A program made the position numbers and the translations under genes. Under the pieces are notes generated by a model. It searched no databases, was not told the origin of the DNA, and saw nothing but the letters and a program-made list of their open reading frames with translations. 64,000 bases of DNA from Luteimonas aestuarii (lineage in GTDB: Bacteria > Pseudomonadota > Gammaproteobacteria > Xanthomonadales > Xanthomonadaceae). The stretch's first letter is position 1. Each line of letters begins with the position of its first letter. The stretch lies in assembly GCF_004357985.1 (NCBI RefSeq), contig NZ_SMTF01000001.1:310001-374000 (forward strand), given 5' to 3'. Of the stretch, positions 1-8,692 are shown in pieces.

Positions 1-41
1 AGGGCGTCGAGCAGGGTCGTGAGCTGGTCGAAGGTGGTCAT
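1..41 (-). CDS. 5' end of an unidentified gene, cut by the window edge
   Basis: An ATG on the minus strand at 39-41 opens a frame beginning MTTFDQLTTLLDA that runs off the left edge. A G-rich stretch lies just upstream of it. Only 13 codons are visible, so neither the product nor the reality of the gene can be judged. It would be divergent from the HNH gene to its right. Confidence 0.3.
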   Translation of the reverse strand, partial: MTTFDQLTTLLDA

Positions 42-202
42 GCCCCTATCTTGACACCGGCCACCCTACGGCGCGATAAATCCCCTACCGCGTGGGAACT
101 TACCCCCGGTGTATTGCCTGCTTAGCTCAAGGCAACAGGTGCCCGAAGCGTTCTCGCCTAGAGACGTCGGGAAGCTATTTCCTGTTTTTCCCGAGACTAA
201 GC

Positions 203-550
203 ATGCCCAAACTCCAACGCCTAAGAACCGATGCATTCCACGCCCAGAAGGGCCGCTGCTGCTACTGCAGCCTGCCGATGTGGAACGCCTCCCCCGATGA
301 ACTGAAACCCTTTGGCCTGCCCGCACGCACGGCCAATCCATTGCGATGCACCGCCGAACACCTGGTGGCCCAACAGGACGGCGGTAAGGACGTGGCCGGG
401 AACATTGCCGCGGCCTGCTGGCTCTGCAACTCACGCCGGCACAAACGGAAGTCGCCGCCCTCTCCCGAGGCCTACCGCGCCTTCGTCCAGAAGCGCCTGG
501 CGAAGGGGAAGTGGCACCCTCCGTGGGTGGCCAAACTGCGACGCCGATAG
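203..550 (+). CDS. HNH-type endonuclease-like protein
   Basis: This 115-residue protein has the layout of a small zinc-binding HNH nuclease. CxxC lies at residues 19-22, an EHL segment with the candidate catalytic His at 53-55, Asn at 68, and a second CxxC followed by Asn at 73-77 (C-W-L-C-N). The C-terminal tail is rich in Lys, Arg and Pro. The frame is open upstream to base 92, but the residues before MPKLQRL do not look like protein of this family, so the start at 203 is preferred. HNH proteins of this size act in phage packaging, restriction or as solitary nucleases; the context here (a mobile island with defence genes) does not decide between them. Confidence 0.65.
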   Translation: MPKLQRLRTDAFHAQKGRCCYCSLPMWNASPDELKPFGLPARTANPLRCTAEHLVAQQDGGKDVAGNIAAACWLCNSRRHKRKSPPSPEAYRAFVQKRLAKGKWHPPWVAKLRRR

Positions 551-732
551 GCTGTCAGACACCGCAATGAAGAACGCAGGGAGAGTGACAGTTCTTCCTT
601 CGTTGCCGCTTCATATTCAAGCGTGCGATCCGACTAAACTGAAAAACTGCGTGGGCTGCCCGACAGCTTTTCAAACTCCTGCCCCCTTGCGCGTTTCCGC
701 TGCAGCGGTAAACCAGTGGGATAGGAGGAAGC

Positions 733-1176
733 ATGCCCAACACTGACTTGCTCGTTGCAATCCAGCAGCGCAACCCCGCCCAGGTGGCCACGGCGATCGG
801 GCGCAGGGCCCAACCCAACGCGCACGATGCCCGTGGCTACACGCCGTTTCATGTCGCCCTGCTCACCGCTGACGCACCAACGGTTCGCGCATTGATGGAC
901 AGCGGGGCTGATCCGATGGTGACCACGAAGCTGGCTCAGGGCAGGAATATGGGTGCCAAGACGTTGGTGGCGTATCGCCACGGCCGGGCGCATGCGCACC
1001 CACCGGGCAGCCGGGAGCGGGACGCAGAGTTCGCCGCGTGCGAGGCATTGGACCGCCTGCTGGATGAGCGCGGCGCCCCGGCCACTCTGGACGATACCCA
1101 TTGGTGGATGAAGGGGGTCGAGGACGCGGCGGACATTGCTGCCGGACAGGGGCGTCCGTGGAAGGCTGCGGGGTAG
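733..1176 (+). CDS. Small ankyrin-repeat protein
   Basis: A 147-residue protein with about two to three ankyrin repeats in its N-terminal half. The recognisable segments are GYTPFHVALL at about residues 36-45 followed by a DSGADP turn. The C-terminal part (residues 75-147) does not match the repeat and is unassigned. A strong ribosome-binding site (AGGAGG, bases 723-728) fixes the ATG. Ankyrin repeats mediate protein-protein contacts, so no enzymatic role is implied. Two larger ankyrin proteins lie elsewhere in the same island. Confidence 0.7.
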   Translation: MPNTDLLVAIQQRNPAQVATAIGRRAQPNAHDARGYTPFHVALLTADAPTVRALMDSGADPMVTTKLAQGRNMGAKTLVAYRHGRAHAHPPGSRERDAEFAACEALDRLLDERGAPATLDDTHWWMKGVEDAADIAAGQGRPWKAAG

Positions 1177-1201
1177 CAGTAGGCTGGACTATGATGCGCC
1201 C

Positions 1202-1711
1202 ATGCCTGTCTCTCCACCCCTTGCCTACCGCTTGTTGAACGCCTTCGGGGCAATTGAAGCCCTGCTCAAGCAACAGCACGGCTTCCTGGGAGCGGACGGA
1301 AACCCAGCAGGCCCCGGGCGCACGAAAGCAAAGGCCAACTGGGACGCGGTGGATGCAGCCGTTCGTAACCTGCGTCCGGCTGACTTCTTCGATCACATTT
1401 CGCAGCGCACGAAGGACAAGATGCTCGGCGGCGCACGCAACCGGCCACAAATGCAGTTTGTGCGCGTGAATCCGGACGGGACCTGGCGAGCGGAATTCGA
1501 AGACAGCGAACTTCCAGCCCAAGACTCATTGGCGCTGGTGGTTGCCATGCGGCGCGTGCGCAACAACCTCTTCCACGGCGGGAAGGCTGCTGACCAACCA
1601 GGCCGCCCATTGGGCGACGACGACGAATGGGCCCAGGCTGCGCTGGAAGTTGCCGAGCACCTGCATGGCCTGTTGGATCGCGGTGAACTTCGGCCCATTC
1701 AAGCGCCCTGA
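1202..1711 (+). CDS. HEPN-like protein of unknown function
   Basis: A 169-residue, mostly helical protein. Near the C-terminus it has RNNLFHGGK (residues 120-128), which matches the Rx4H signature of HEPN domains, with R120 and H125 as the candidate ribonuclease pair. HEPN proteins are often RNases in toxin-antitoxin or abortive-infection systems, but many are inactive scaffolds. The ATG at 1202 is chosen because the 22 residues upstream in the same open frame are Arg-rich and unlike a protein start. The gene ends 6 bp from the 3' end of the convergent helicase gene. No antitoxin-like partner is adjacent on the same strand. Confidence 0.6.
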   Translation: MPVSPPLAYRLLNAFGAIEALLKQQHGFLGADGNPAGPGRTKAKANWDAVDAAVRNLRPADFFDHISQRTKDKMLGGARNRPQMQFVRVNPDGTWRAEFEDSELPAQDSLALVVAMRRVRNNLFHGGKAADQPGRPLGDDDEWAQAALEVAEHLHGLLDRGELRPIQAP

Positions 1712-1717
1712 CCCACT

Positions 1718-4654
1718 TCAGTCTTCCTTGGTTGGCGGGCACCGAGGGAAACGGCTGCAGGAATAGAAGATTTCCTTTGTGGTGCGATTGACGCGCTCCA
1801 CCAGCACGCCCTGACCACACACCGGGCAAGGCTCCGCAGGCTCCCCTTCCGTCCTTACGATTTCCACGCCGTGATCTGCCTGGAGCTCCACCAGGAACTG
1901 GGAAGGTTGGTGCTGGGTGGTGTAGACCACCACCGAACGCTTCGCACGGGTGAGGGCCACGTAGAACAGGCGGCGCTCTTCGCCGAACTCGAAGGTCTCC
2001 GGCTCGGGCATGGCCAGTTGAAGAATGGGATCGTCCTGGACCTGACTGGGAAATCCCAGGGTGTCCTGAACCACATTGAGCAGTGCCACGAAGTCGGCTT
2101 CCAGCCCTTTGGCCCGATGGACAGTCAGGAATTTGAGGTCGATCTTGTCGCCGAACCGCTGCCGCCAGGCCTCCAGCTCCCTGGGCCGGTCGTTGCGGTA
2201 GCGGCCCAGGATGAGCATGGACCGCAATGGTTTGCCGTTGGTGCTCTCGGGCAATTTCTCGTAGAGCGACTGAATGTTGGCCTTCAACCGTCCGGGGATG
2301 TCCTCAATGGTAGGCAGCGCGACCACGCTCACCCGGGGACCTTTCAATGAGTTGCTGGTGAAGACCTTCTTGACCAACTGCATCGGATTCTTTGACACGA
2401 ACTCCGACGTGAGATCGCACAACGACTGAGGACACCGGAACGTCTGGGAGAGGTGCCGAACGGCCGCATGTGGATGGGCCTGCTGAAATCCCGACATGAT
2501 CGCCAGGTCGGCGCCGGCAAACCGATAGATGCTCTGCCAGTCATCGCCCACCGCCGTGAACTGCGCACCACTGGCGTCAACGATTGCCTGTAGCAGACGC
2601 ATCCGCGCGCGGGAGGTGTCCTGGAACTCGTCCGCCAACACCATTTTGACGCTGCAGGGGAAGCGGCCAGCGATGATGTGGTCGGCGGACTGGTTGAGCA
2701 TGTCGTCGAAGTCCACCAGACCGTCCGCGGCCAATCGGTCTTCCCAGCGCTGGGCGACGGCCTCGTAGAGGTCGAGGAACAACTCCATGCGCGGCACGAA
2801 AGCACCCGGCAAGGTGTCGATGCGCTCACGGGCCTGCTCGACCGATTGCCGCGAGCCCTTCATGTGCTGCTGGAACACGCGCATGACTTTCGCGATAGCT
2901 TGCGGTGACACCGGGTCATTGTCCGGAGGGACGCGATCAGGGTCGAACACCAGGTCGATGCCCCTTGACTGGAACAGGTCCTTGAGCGCGGCCAGCGCGG
3001 CCCCGGTGCGCAGGCCGTGGGCGGTGGTCTCGAACAACCTGGTGCCCTGCTCGCGGTGGAGTTGCCGCTTCCAATGCACGCCCTCCAGGTAATCCTTGAA
3101 GGCCGGAGGCGCCTCGCCCTTGGCGTTGAGCGCGAAGTGTTCGTGGAAGACGTCGATGTCGGGGTAGTAGAAGTCCGGGCGGTATTGCCGCTTGGTGGCG
3201 GTGCGGGTGTCGTGTGGATACGGCTCTTCGTAACGGTAATTCACACCGTGGAGGAACAGCCAATCCGCGATGAGGCGCTCGGACTTGCTCTTGACGATCT
3301 CCCCGCGCAGTGTGCGAAAGCCCCGCTTACGCTGGCTCTCGGGGTCGTAGTCCTCCGGTTCCTCGCGCGCGTCCCACCGTCCCACGTCCTTGAAGTAGAG
3401 CAATCGGAAGAGATCCCACTGCGCCGCGAACGTCGGATTCTCGGCACAAAGTTCATCGACCAGGTGGCCGATGAAAGCCTCGTCCTTGCCATTGCTCAAC
3501 CAAGGCGCCGGGGTAGGCATTTTCCCCGTCGCCGCACCGATGACTTCCAGTCCGAACGCATGGAAGGTCTTGGCGGCGATGCGATCAGCCCCATCGAGGT
3601 GGCCCAAGCGTTTGGCGATGCGCTGACGCAACTCCTCGGCCGCGTCGGCGTTGAAGGCCAACAGAAGGATATCCTCCGGTGCGCAGAGCCCCTCCTCCAG
3701 CGCGTAGCCGGCCTTGGCCACGATCGTAGAGGACTTGCCGGAACCGGCAGCGGCCACGACCAGCAGCTCGTCGTCCATGCAGACCACTGCCTCGGCCTGC
3801 TCCTCGGTCAGGGGGTTGGACTCCACCCGCTCGAAGAACGAGCGCTTGGCCTCCATCTGGCGTGCCTCAAAAGCGGCGTTGTGCGCGTCCACCAACCGGA
3901 CCAGCCAGGCCTCTGCCGTAGGGTGGTAGGACGGGGGCGTGGCATCGATCCACTGCACGCCTTGGAGCACCGGAGGAGCATCGTCGGCCAGGCGCGCTCG
4001 CCGGCGGCGACGGCCAATCCAGCCCTGCTCGCCTACCCACGCGGTCTGCCGCTGCGCCCAAGCTGCCAAGGACTTGGTGAACACGGCACGGCGGCGGCGC
4101 TCGTCCACGCCCTCTAAGTAAGCCTCGGGGGTTTGGTCGAGCGTCGGGTAGAAGCTGTTTTTCTTCTTGCGCTCCTTAGCCAACGCCGGGTGATCGAGCA
4201 GCGCTCCCCAAGTGGGCAAGCCAATCGCCGCTGGCGAAGGGATGGTCGCCTTAAGTTGCTCCAGCAAGGCCGGATCCACCTCATTCACCGCTTCCAACCG
4301 CTGATCCACCTGCCGCTGCCAAGGGTCCAGGATCTTGATGGCGCGGGATCCGTAGTGAGCCAGGCTGCCGGTCACTTCCTCCCGCACGAACTGCTGGAGC
4401 TCCTCGGCCTTGTCCTCCCCCAGGCCTTCCCCGACCACCCAACCGGTTCCGATGATGTGGAAGTGGCACTCCACCGTCGTGGAGAAGTTGTGCCGCGGCT
4501 TGCACTCCAGTGAGTGGATGAGGATCAAGGGGCCTTTCACGACGCGCCGGCCACGATCGAGGGACAGCTCGAACGCGTCCCCGTCTGAGTTGAAGATCCA
4601 GCCGCTCCCGCTGAACAACCAGCTTCGCAGCCGCGATGGCTTCCAGGTTGGCAT
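1718..4654 (-). CDS. HelD/UvrD-family SF1 DNA helicase with an internal nuclease-like insertion
   Basis: A 978-residue superfamily 1 helicase related to helicase IV. Visible motifs are Walker A AAAGSGKSS (residues 301-309), the DExQD box in ADEFQDT, the motif III segment GDDWQSIYRFAG, motif V in TVHRAKGLEAD and motif VI in FYVALTRAK. Between motifs Ia and II an inserted segment has E459, PDFYYPD (493-499) and HEHF (504-507). This is the pattern of a PD-(D/E)xK-like fold seen in some relatives of helicase IV. The C-terminus ends in a four-Cys topoisomerase-type zinc ribbon (CPVCG ... C-x6-C). The start at 4654 (MPTWKP) is chosen over ATG 4750 because the extra 32 residues are Gly/Pro-rich. Likely role: DNA repair or recombination, possibly defence. 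It is divergent from the umuD operon. Confidence 0.85.
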   Translation of the reverse strand: MPTWKPSRLRSWLFSGSGWIFNSDGDAFELSLDRGRRVVKGPLILIHSLECKPRHNFSTTVECHFHIIGTGWVVGEGLGEDKAEELQQFVREEVTGSLAHYGSRAIKILDPWQRQVDQRLEAVNEVDPALLEQLKATIPSPAAIGLPTWGALLDHPALAKERKKKNSFYPTLDQTPEAYLEGVDERRRRAVFTKSLAAWAQRQTAWVGEQGWIGRRRRRARLADDAPPVLQGVQWIDATPPSYHPTAEAWLVRLVDAHNAAFEARQMEAKRSFFERVESNPLTEEQAEAVVCMDDELLVVAAAGSGKSSTIVAKAGYALEEGLCAPEDILLLAFNADAAEELRQRIAKRLGHLDGADRIAAKTFHAFGLEVIGAATGKMPTPAPWLSNGKDEAFIGHLVDELCAENPTFAAQWDLFRLLYFKDVGRWDAREEPEDYDPESQRKRGFRTLRGEIVKSKSERLIADWLFLHGVNYRYEEPYPHDTRTATKRQYRPDFYYPDIDVFHEHFALNAKGEAPPAFKDYLEGVHWKRQLHREQGTRLFETTAHGLRTGAALAALKDLFQSRGIDLVFDPDRVPPDNDPVSPQAIAKVMRVFQQHMKGSRQSVEQARERIDTLPGAFVPRMELFLDLYEAVAQRWEDRLAADGLVDFDDMLNQSADHIIAGRFPCSVKMVLADEFQDTSRARMRLLQAIVDASGAQFTAVGDDWQSIYRFAGADLAIMSGFQQAHPHAAVRHLSQTFRCPQSLCDLTSEFVSKNPMQLVKKVFTSNSLKGPRVSVVALPTIEDIPGRLKANIQSLYEKLPESTNGKPLRSMLILGRYRNDRPRELEAWRQRFGDKIDLKFLTVHRAKGLEADFVALLNVVQDTLGFPSQVQDDPILQLAMPEPETFEFGEERRLFYVALTRAKRSVVVYTTQHQPSQFLVELQADHGVEIVRTEGEPAEPCPVCGQGVLVERVNRTTKEIFYSCSRFPRCPPTKED

Positions 4655-4749
4655 TCCCCCCCCTTCCTTGCGCGTGGAACCGCCCCCAATCGGCGCCCCA
4701 TCGGTTTCACGGCCCGAGCCTCCCATGGTGGGACAAGGGGTTGGGCCCA

Positions 4750-4765
4750 TTCAGCGAAATACTAA
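4750..4765. promoter_or_regulatory. Weak LexA-box-like site upstream of umuD
   Basis: The segment TTCA-N6-TACTAA resembles the xanthomonad-type LexA site TTAG-N6-TACTA, with a perfect right half and a degenerate left half. It sits about 85 bp upstream of the umuD start in the divergent gap between umuD and the helicase gene, where an SOS operator would be expected. The match is imperfect and could be chance. Confidence 0.3.
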
Positions 4766-4846
4766 ATGACGAGGGTCTGGAGGCGGAGCTAGCCTGTCTC
4801 CCCGGTGCGTCTCACCGGGTGATTCTGACTTGTAGAGACTTCCGCC

Positions 4847-5308
4847 ATGCTCGACACCACGCTCCCGCCCGGTTACCTGGGCGCCGCCCATCTCCATCCC
4901 CTGCCGCTGCACCTGCCGTTGCTGCCGGTGCGGGCCACGTGCGGCTTCCCCTCGCCTGCTGAAGACTTCTATGGCTCGCAGGACGTGCTGGACATCAACC
5001 AGCGGGTCGTTCGAAACCCGGTGGCCACGTTCTACGTCGAAGCAGACACGGGCACCTCGATGGTCGAGTTCGGCATCTTCCCGGGCGACACCCTGGTGGT
5101 CGATCGCTCCCTCACCGCCCGCCACGGGGACATCGTCATGGTGTGCTGGGAAGGCGGCTTCACGGTGAAGCAGCTGCGCCTGCGGGCTGGGCGCTACGAG
5201 CTCCATTCGGGCAACCCTGCCAACGCTCCAATCCTCGTGCCGGAGGACGTGGAGCTGGACGTGTGGGGCGTGGTGACCTGGTCCTTCCGCAAACAGTTGA
5301 GGCGCTGA
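4847..5308 (+). CDS. umuD: UmuD-like LexA-fold autoprotease, error-prone polymerase subunit
   Basis: A 153-residue S24-family protein. After RecA-stimulated self-cleavage the family partners UmuC to form the translesion DNA polymerase V. The cleavage site is visible as CGFPSPA at residues 32-38 (cut between C32 and G33). The catalytic pair is S71 in GTSM and K108 in FTVKQL. The N-terminal arm before the cleavage site is about eight residues longer than in E. coli UmuD (24 residues). It heads a four-gene cassette that ends in umuC, and the next start codon lies one base past its stop. Confidence 0.93.
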   Translation: MLDTTLPPGYLGAAHLHPLPLHLPLLPVRATCGFPSPAEDFYGSQDVLDINQRVVRNPVATFYVEADTGTSMVEFGIFPGDTLVVDRSLTARHGDIVMVCWEGGFTVKQLRLRAGRYELHSGNPANAPILVPEDVELDVWGVVTWSFRKQLRR

Positions 5309-5309
5309 C

Positions 5310-5711
5310 ATGGACGACGCAAGCCGCTGGAGCAAGCTCAAACCGATGGAGGGCCCGCGCTGGCCCATCCGGTGTGGCCATGTCTTCACCGCCGAGGATC
5401 TGATGCGCCTGCGCGAGGGCCTCTGGCCGCGCGACATGGATGATCGGTGGGCGGTGTGGCTGGACGGGGAAACGCTGCGCTGCTGGCGCTCGTGGACCGG
5501 CACGTGCATCTATGAAAGCCAGGTCACCCTGGCCGAGGACGGCACCGGCGTGGCCGTGGTGGTGGACGTGCTCGACGACGGGGACACCTACCGGCGGGCC
5601 ACCACTGACGAAGGCGAGCTGGAACGGTTCGAGGGCGTGCTCTCCCAGGTGCGGCGGCGCGAAAGCGAGGCCGACGCACTGGCTGGGGTGTCGATCATCC
5701 AGGAGGCGTGA
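5310..5711 (+). CDS. Unknown protein inside the umuD-umuC cassette
   Basis: A 133-residue protein not recognised with confidence. The middle contains RWAVWLDGETLRCWRSWTG (residues 46-64), a Trp-rich strand-like block, followed by a probable beta strand and an acidic C-terminus. Its ATG lies one base after the umuD stop, and its stop TGA overlaps the next ATG, so it is almost certainly co-translated with umuD and umuC. The position suggests a role tied to SOS mutagenesis, but nothing in the sequence states what it does. Confidence 0.75.
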   Translation: MDDASRWSKLKPMEGPRWPIRCGHVFTAEDLMRLREGLWPRDMDDRWAVWLDGETLRCWRSWTGTCIYESQVTLAEDGTGVAVVVDVLDDGDTYRRATTDEGELERFEGVLSQVRRRESEADALAGVSIIQEA

Positions 5712-6598
5712 TGCGCCAGCGCATCGATCTCTGGAAACGCGTCTTCGACACCGACGACAACGCCATTTCCAAGGCGTTGTCCAAGCTGACGTGGGATCTG
5801 GCCGCGTTCTCCTGCGTGGTGGAGATGGTGCGCCAAGCCCCCAATGCCGATGCCGGCAAGCGGCTCAATGGCATGGTGCTGGAAATGCTCGTATCGGGCT
5901 TCTGGAGCTCCACCATGCAAGGCGTTCGGCGACTGGCCGAGCGGGAAACCATCCATGGCCAGTATGGGGTGTGCTCCTTGGGTGGGCTGCTGATGGATGC
6001 AAGAGCGGTTCGGCAGCGCGTCACCCGCCGGGTGTTCGTGGAAGACATCGCTGGCCTCGAATACAACTACGCGGCCACGGAAGAGCGGTATTGGCGGTTC
6101 CTGCGCGCCCAAGCGCCTGGGCAAGCCCACTGGGTGCCTCGCGAGTATCACTACGAACCGTCCGTCCAACGGCATGCCGTGTTCGACTGGCTGAGCGGAA
6201 CCACGCCCGCAACGTCAACCCCAGACGATCTGATTCGGGAAGAGGTGTTCGATACGTTGGATCGCCGTCTGGCACACCTGGACGGTGTGGTGGAACACGT
6301 CAACGTCGAGATCGCACATGCGGCCACGGAGTTCAGCCGCAGCGGTCGCGCGCTTCAACAGTGGAACTTGGACGACGCCAAGGGCTCCATCAAGGAACTG
6401 GCCCAGATTGCCCAGTTGGTGGGCGAGTGGCTCTGCTTCAGTGGCATTGGCACCGTCCTCCCCCATCCGCAGTTCGACCAGTTCGCGCACCTGGATCAGC
6501 CGCTCTTCACCGGGGACAGGCGGCAGCTCCAAGCGACATGGGATGGCTTGGAGCAAGAAATCAGTCAGTGGCACAACGTGGATCCCAGGACTCTTTGA
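5711..6598 (+). CDS. Unknown helical protein inside the umuD-umuC cassette
   Basis: A 295-residue, largely alpha-helical protein. Its N-terminal half (WSSTMQGVRRLAER followed by CSLGGLLMDAR, about residues 66-99) vaguely recalls the HEPN_AbiU2 style of helical bundle, but no diagnostic catalytic motif is certain. The ATG at 5711 shares one base with the previous stop and has AGGAGG at 5701; a GTG three bases earlier is less likely. The umuC ATG begins one base after its stop. The tight coupling indicates a shared transcript under umuD control. Confidence 0.75.
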   Translation: MRQRIDLWKRVFDTDDNAISKALSKLTWDLAAFSCVVEMVRQAPNADAGKRLNGMVLEMLVSGFWSSTMQGVRRLAERETIHGQYGVCSLGGLLMDARAVRQRVTRRVFVEDIAGLEYNYAATEERYWRFLRAQAPGQAHWVPREYHYEPSVQRHAVFDWLSGTTPATSTPDDLIREEVFDTLDRRLAHLDGVVEHVNVEIAHAATEFSRSGRALQQWNLDDAKGSIKELAQIAQLVGEWLCFSGIGTVLPHPQFDQFAHLDQPLFTGDRRQLQATWDGLEQEISQWHNVDPRTL

Positions 6599-6599
6599 C

Positions 6600-7862
6600 A
6601 TGTTCGGCTTGGTGGACGGCAACAACTTCTACGCAACTTGCGAGCGGGTTTTCAATCCCTCCCTGCGCGGCCAGCCGGTGTGCATCTTGTCTTCCAACGA
6701 CGGATGCGCGATCGCGAGGTCCGACGAGTGCAAACGGCTGGGTGTGAAGATGGGGCAGCCCATCCACGAGGTGCCGCCCCACATCCGCCGCCAACTGCGA
6801 ATTTTCTCGGCCAACTTCGGGCTGTATGGCGACCTGTCCGGGCGCGTGGTGTCCGTGCTGCGGGAGTGGTTCCCGCGCGTGGAGGTCTACTCCATTGACG
6901 AATCGTTCGTGACGTTCGACGGCGTGCCGGCGGAGCAACGCGAGGCGATGGCCCGCCAGGCGCGTTCCCAGATCTTCCAGTGGGTGGGCATTCCGTGTTG
7001 CGTGGGCATCGGTCCCACCAAGACCTTGGCCAAGCTCGCGAACAAGCTAGCCAAGAAGACGCCGCACGGGGTGGTCACCGCCCTGCCCGGCTCGCCCGAG
7101 CTGGAAACCTATCCGGTGGAAGACGCCTGGGGAGTGGGGCGCAAGCTCACGGCCAAGCTGGGCGCCGAAGGCATCCTCACCGCGGCCGACCTGGCCAGAG
7201 CCAATCCCGACACCCTGCGGTCCCGTTACGGGGTCACCCTGGCGCGCACCCAGCGGGAGTTGCAGGGGGTGGTGTGCAGCGACTTGGAGGAAGTGGAACC
7301 GGAGCGGCAGCAGATCGTCGTGTCGCGCTCTTTCGGCCAAGAGGTCACTTCGCTGGAAGACCTTCAACAAGCGGTGTCCACGTTCGCCCAGCGGGCGTGC
7401 GAAAAGTTGCGGTCACGCTCGCTGCAGGCCAGCGGAGTGTGGGTGTGGCTCAACACCAACCCCTTCAAGCCGGGTGCCGCTCAATATCACCCCAGCAAGG
7501 CATTCAACTTCATCGCGCCCACGAGTGACACGCGCGAAGTGCTGCTGGTGGCCCAAGGGTTGGCCAAGGCCATGTGGAAGAACGGCTACCGCTACAAGAA
7601 AGCCGGCGTGGGGTTGCTTGACCTCACGCACGGCGACGTCCACCAAGGCGATCTGTTCGCCGGCATCGACCCCCGCTCGCAAGCGCTCATGAAGGTCATG
7701 GACCAGGCCAACGCGAAGTTCGGCCGGGGCACGATGGGCATGGCGTCGTCGGCGTGGCGATCGAAGGGGCCGGCGCTGGCCAAGCCCGTGTGGGCCATGA
7801 ACCAGAAAAACTTGTCACCGGCTTACACCACCCGGTGGGATCAGTTGGTGCGGGTCAGATGA
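6600..7862 (+). CDS. umuC: UmuC-like Y-family translesion DNA polymerase
   Basis: A 420-residue Y-family polymerase, close to the 422 residues of E. coli UmuC. The three catalytic carboxylates are at D6 (LVDGNNF) and D100/E101 (YSIDESF). The helix-hairpin-helix/thumb region is visible around DAWGVGRKL, and the little-finger domain around WVWLNTNPF, followed by the characteristic C-terminal YTTRWDQLVRV. The frame is open far upstream, but the start is clear from MFGLVDGNNF and from its position one base past the preceding stop. The enzyme bypasses DNA lesions at the cost of mutations and needs cleaved UmuD. Confidence 0.95.
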   Translation: MFGLVDGNNFYATCERVFNPSLRGQPVCILSSNDGCAIARSDECKRLGVKMGQPIHEVPPHIRRQLRIFSANFGLYGDLSGRVVSVLREWFPRVEVYSIDESFVTFDGVPAEQREAMARQARSQIFQWVGIPCCVGIGPTKTLAKLANKLAKKTPHGVVTALPGSPELETYPVEDAWGVGRKLTAKLGAEGILTAADLARANPDTLRSRYGVTLARTQRELQGVVCSDLEEVEPERQQIVVSRSFGQEVTSLEDLQQAVSTFAQRACEKLRSRSLQASGVWVWLNTNPFKPGAAQYHPSKAFNFIAPTSDTREVLLVAQGLAKAMWKNGYRYKKAGVGLLDLTHGDVHQGDLFAGIDPRSQALMKVMDQANAKFGRGTMGMASSAWRSKGPALAKPVWAMNQKNLSPAYTTRWDQLVRVR

Positions 7863-7885
7863 CCTGTCGGCGCGCGGACTCGGAG

Positions 7886-8692
7886 CTAAGCCGCCACGGC
7901 GGGGAAGCGCTCCGCGTGGTCTGGATACAGATCTACCATGAAGAACTCTCGGCGAAATCCTTCAAAGATTCTCGGGTCGCGGATCATGGCCTCAATCTGA
8001 GCTTGTGACCAAACCGCGCCATGCGCGGCAGCGCGGGCTCGCAGACGTTCCGCCTGCTGCTGAACCGCCTCTTGCGTGAGGTGGCGTTCTGCGTAGCCCT
8101 CCACTATCAATCGATAAATGGTTTGCGCGCTCAGCTGCCAGAATTCCTGCCCAGCAGGGGTTGCGCGGAGGGCGTCCATCGCACGCTCTGACGATCGTGT
8201 CATGAGCAGTGCTTGATAGAACGCAGACAGAGCCGCCTCCAGATCACCTGCAGATATCTGTCGCTTCGGAGCCAGGAATGCCCAGAAGGGCGCGCGGTGC
8301 TCGGCGCGAACAAAACCAGCAATCGCGCCGCCATGGCATGCGGCGACCACCACAATGAGGTTCAAGCGGGTGGCCACATTGAGGGCGACGAAAGCCGGCT
8401 TCACCTCGTCCCACGTCAACCCGGATCCGTCTGCGAACTCCAGCCCTTCTTCCCGGCCGTGGCACTCGATGTGCAGCAAAGGAACGTAGGCATCCCTGGC
8501 CGCTTGCTGAGCCAGCTGGGCCAACAGATCCAGGAACGCTCCACTGGAAGGGATGCGAACGCTGGCAATGTGCGGAACGCCGCCTATCGCTTGCGCCCAG
8601 TCATGAGCATCAGCGAAAAGGCGAGCAGCGGTGTTGAGCTGACCATCCGGGAGCGAATCCACGATGAGGATCTGATTGAAAATGGCTGTCAT
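7886..8692 (-). CDS. Compact CHAT/caspase-like His-Cys protease (predicted)
   Basis: A 268-residue protein with the core of a clan CD (caspase-like) peptidase. It has a beta-strand ending in LLHIECHG (residues 72-79; candidate catalytic H78) and about 40 residues later a strand ending in VVVAACHGG (114-122; candidate nucleophile C119). The later FYQALL segment is typical of CHAT domains. No sensor, TPR or membrane domain is attached, so a separate partner would have to control it. Its ATG overlaps the stop of the upstream gene by four bases (ATGA), so it is the last gene of the six-gene operon. Family assignment rests on motifs only; proteolysis and its target are inferred. Confidence 0.65.
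   Translation of the reverse strand: MTAIFNQILIVDSLPDGQLNTAARLFADAHDWAQAIGGVPHIASVRIPSSGAFLDLLAQLAQQAARDAYVPLLHIECHGREEGLEFADGSGLTWDEVKPAFVALNVATRLNLIVVVAACHGGAIAGFVRAEHRAPFWAFLAPKRQISAGDLEAALSAFYQALLMTRSSERAMDALRATPAGQEFWQLSAQTIYRLIVEGYAERHLTQEAVQQQAERLRARAAAHGAVWSQAQIEAMIRDPRIFEGFRREFFMVDLYPDHAERFPAVAA

Noticed and set aside
3017-4117. A 366-residue plus-strand frame across the HelD-like gene
   Set aside because: Antisense shadow with low-complexity composition; the minus-strand gene has all expected motifs.
1718-4750. Start of the helicase at 4750
   Set aside because: The first 32 residues are Gly/Pro/Arg-rich and lack similarity to the family; MPTWKP at 4654 is preferred.
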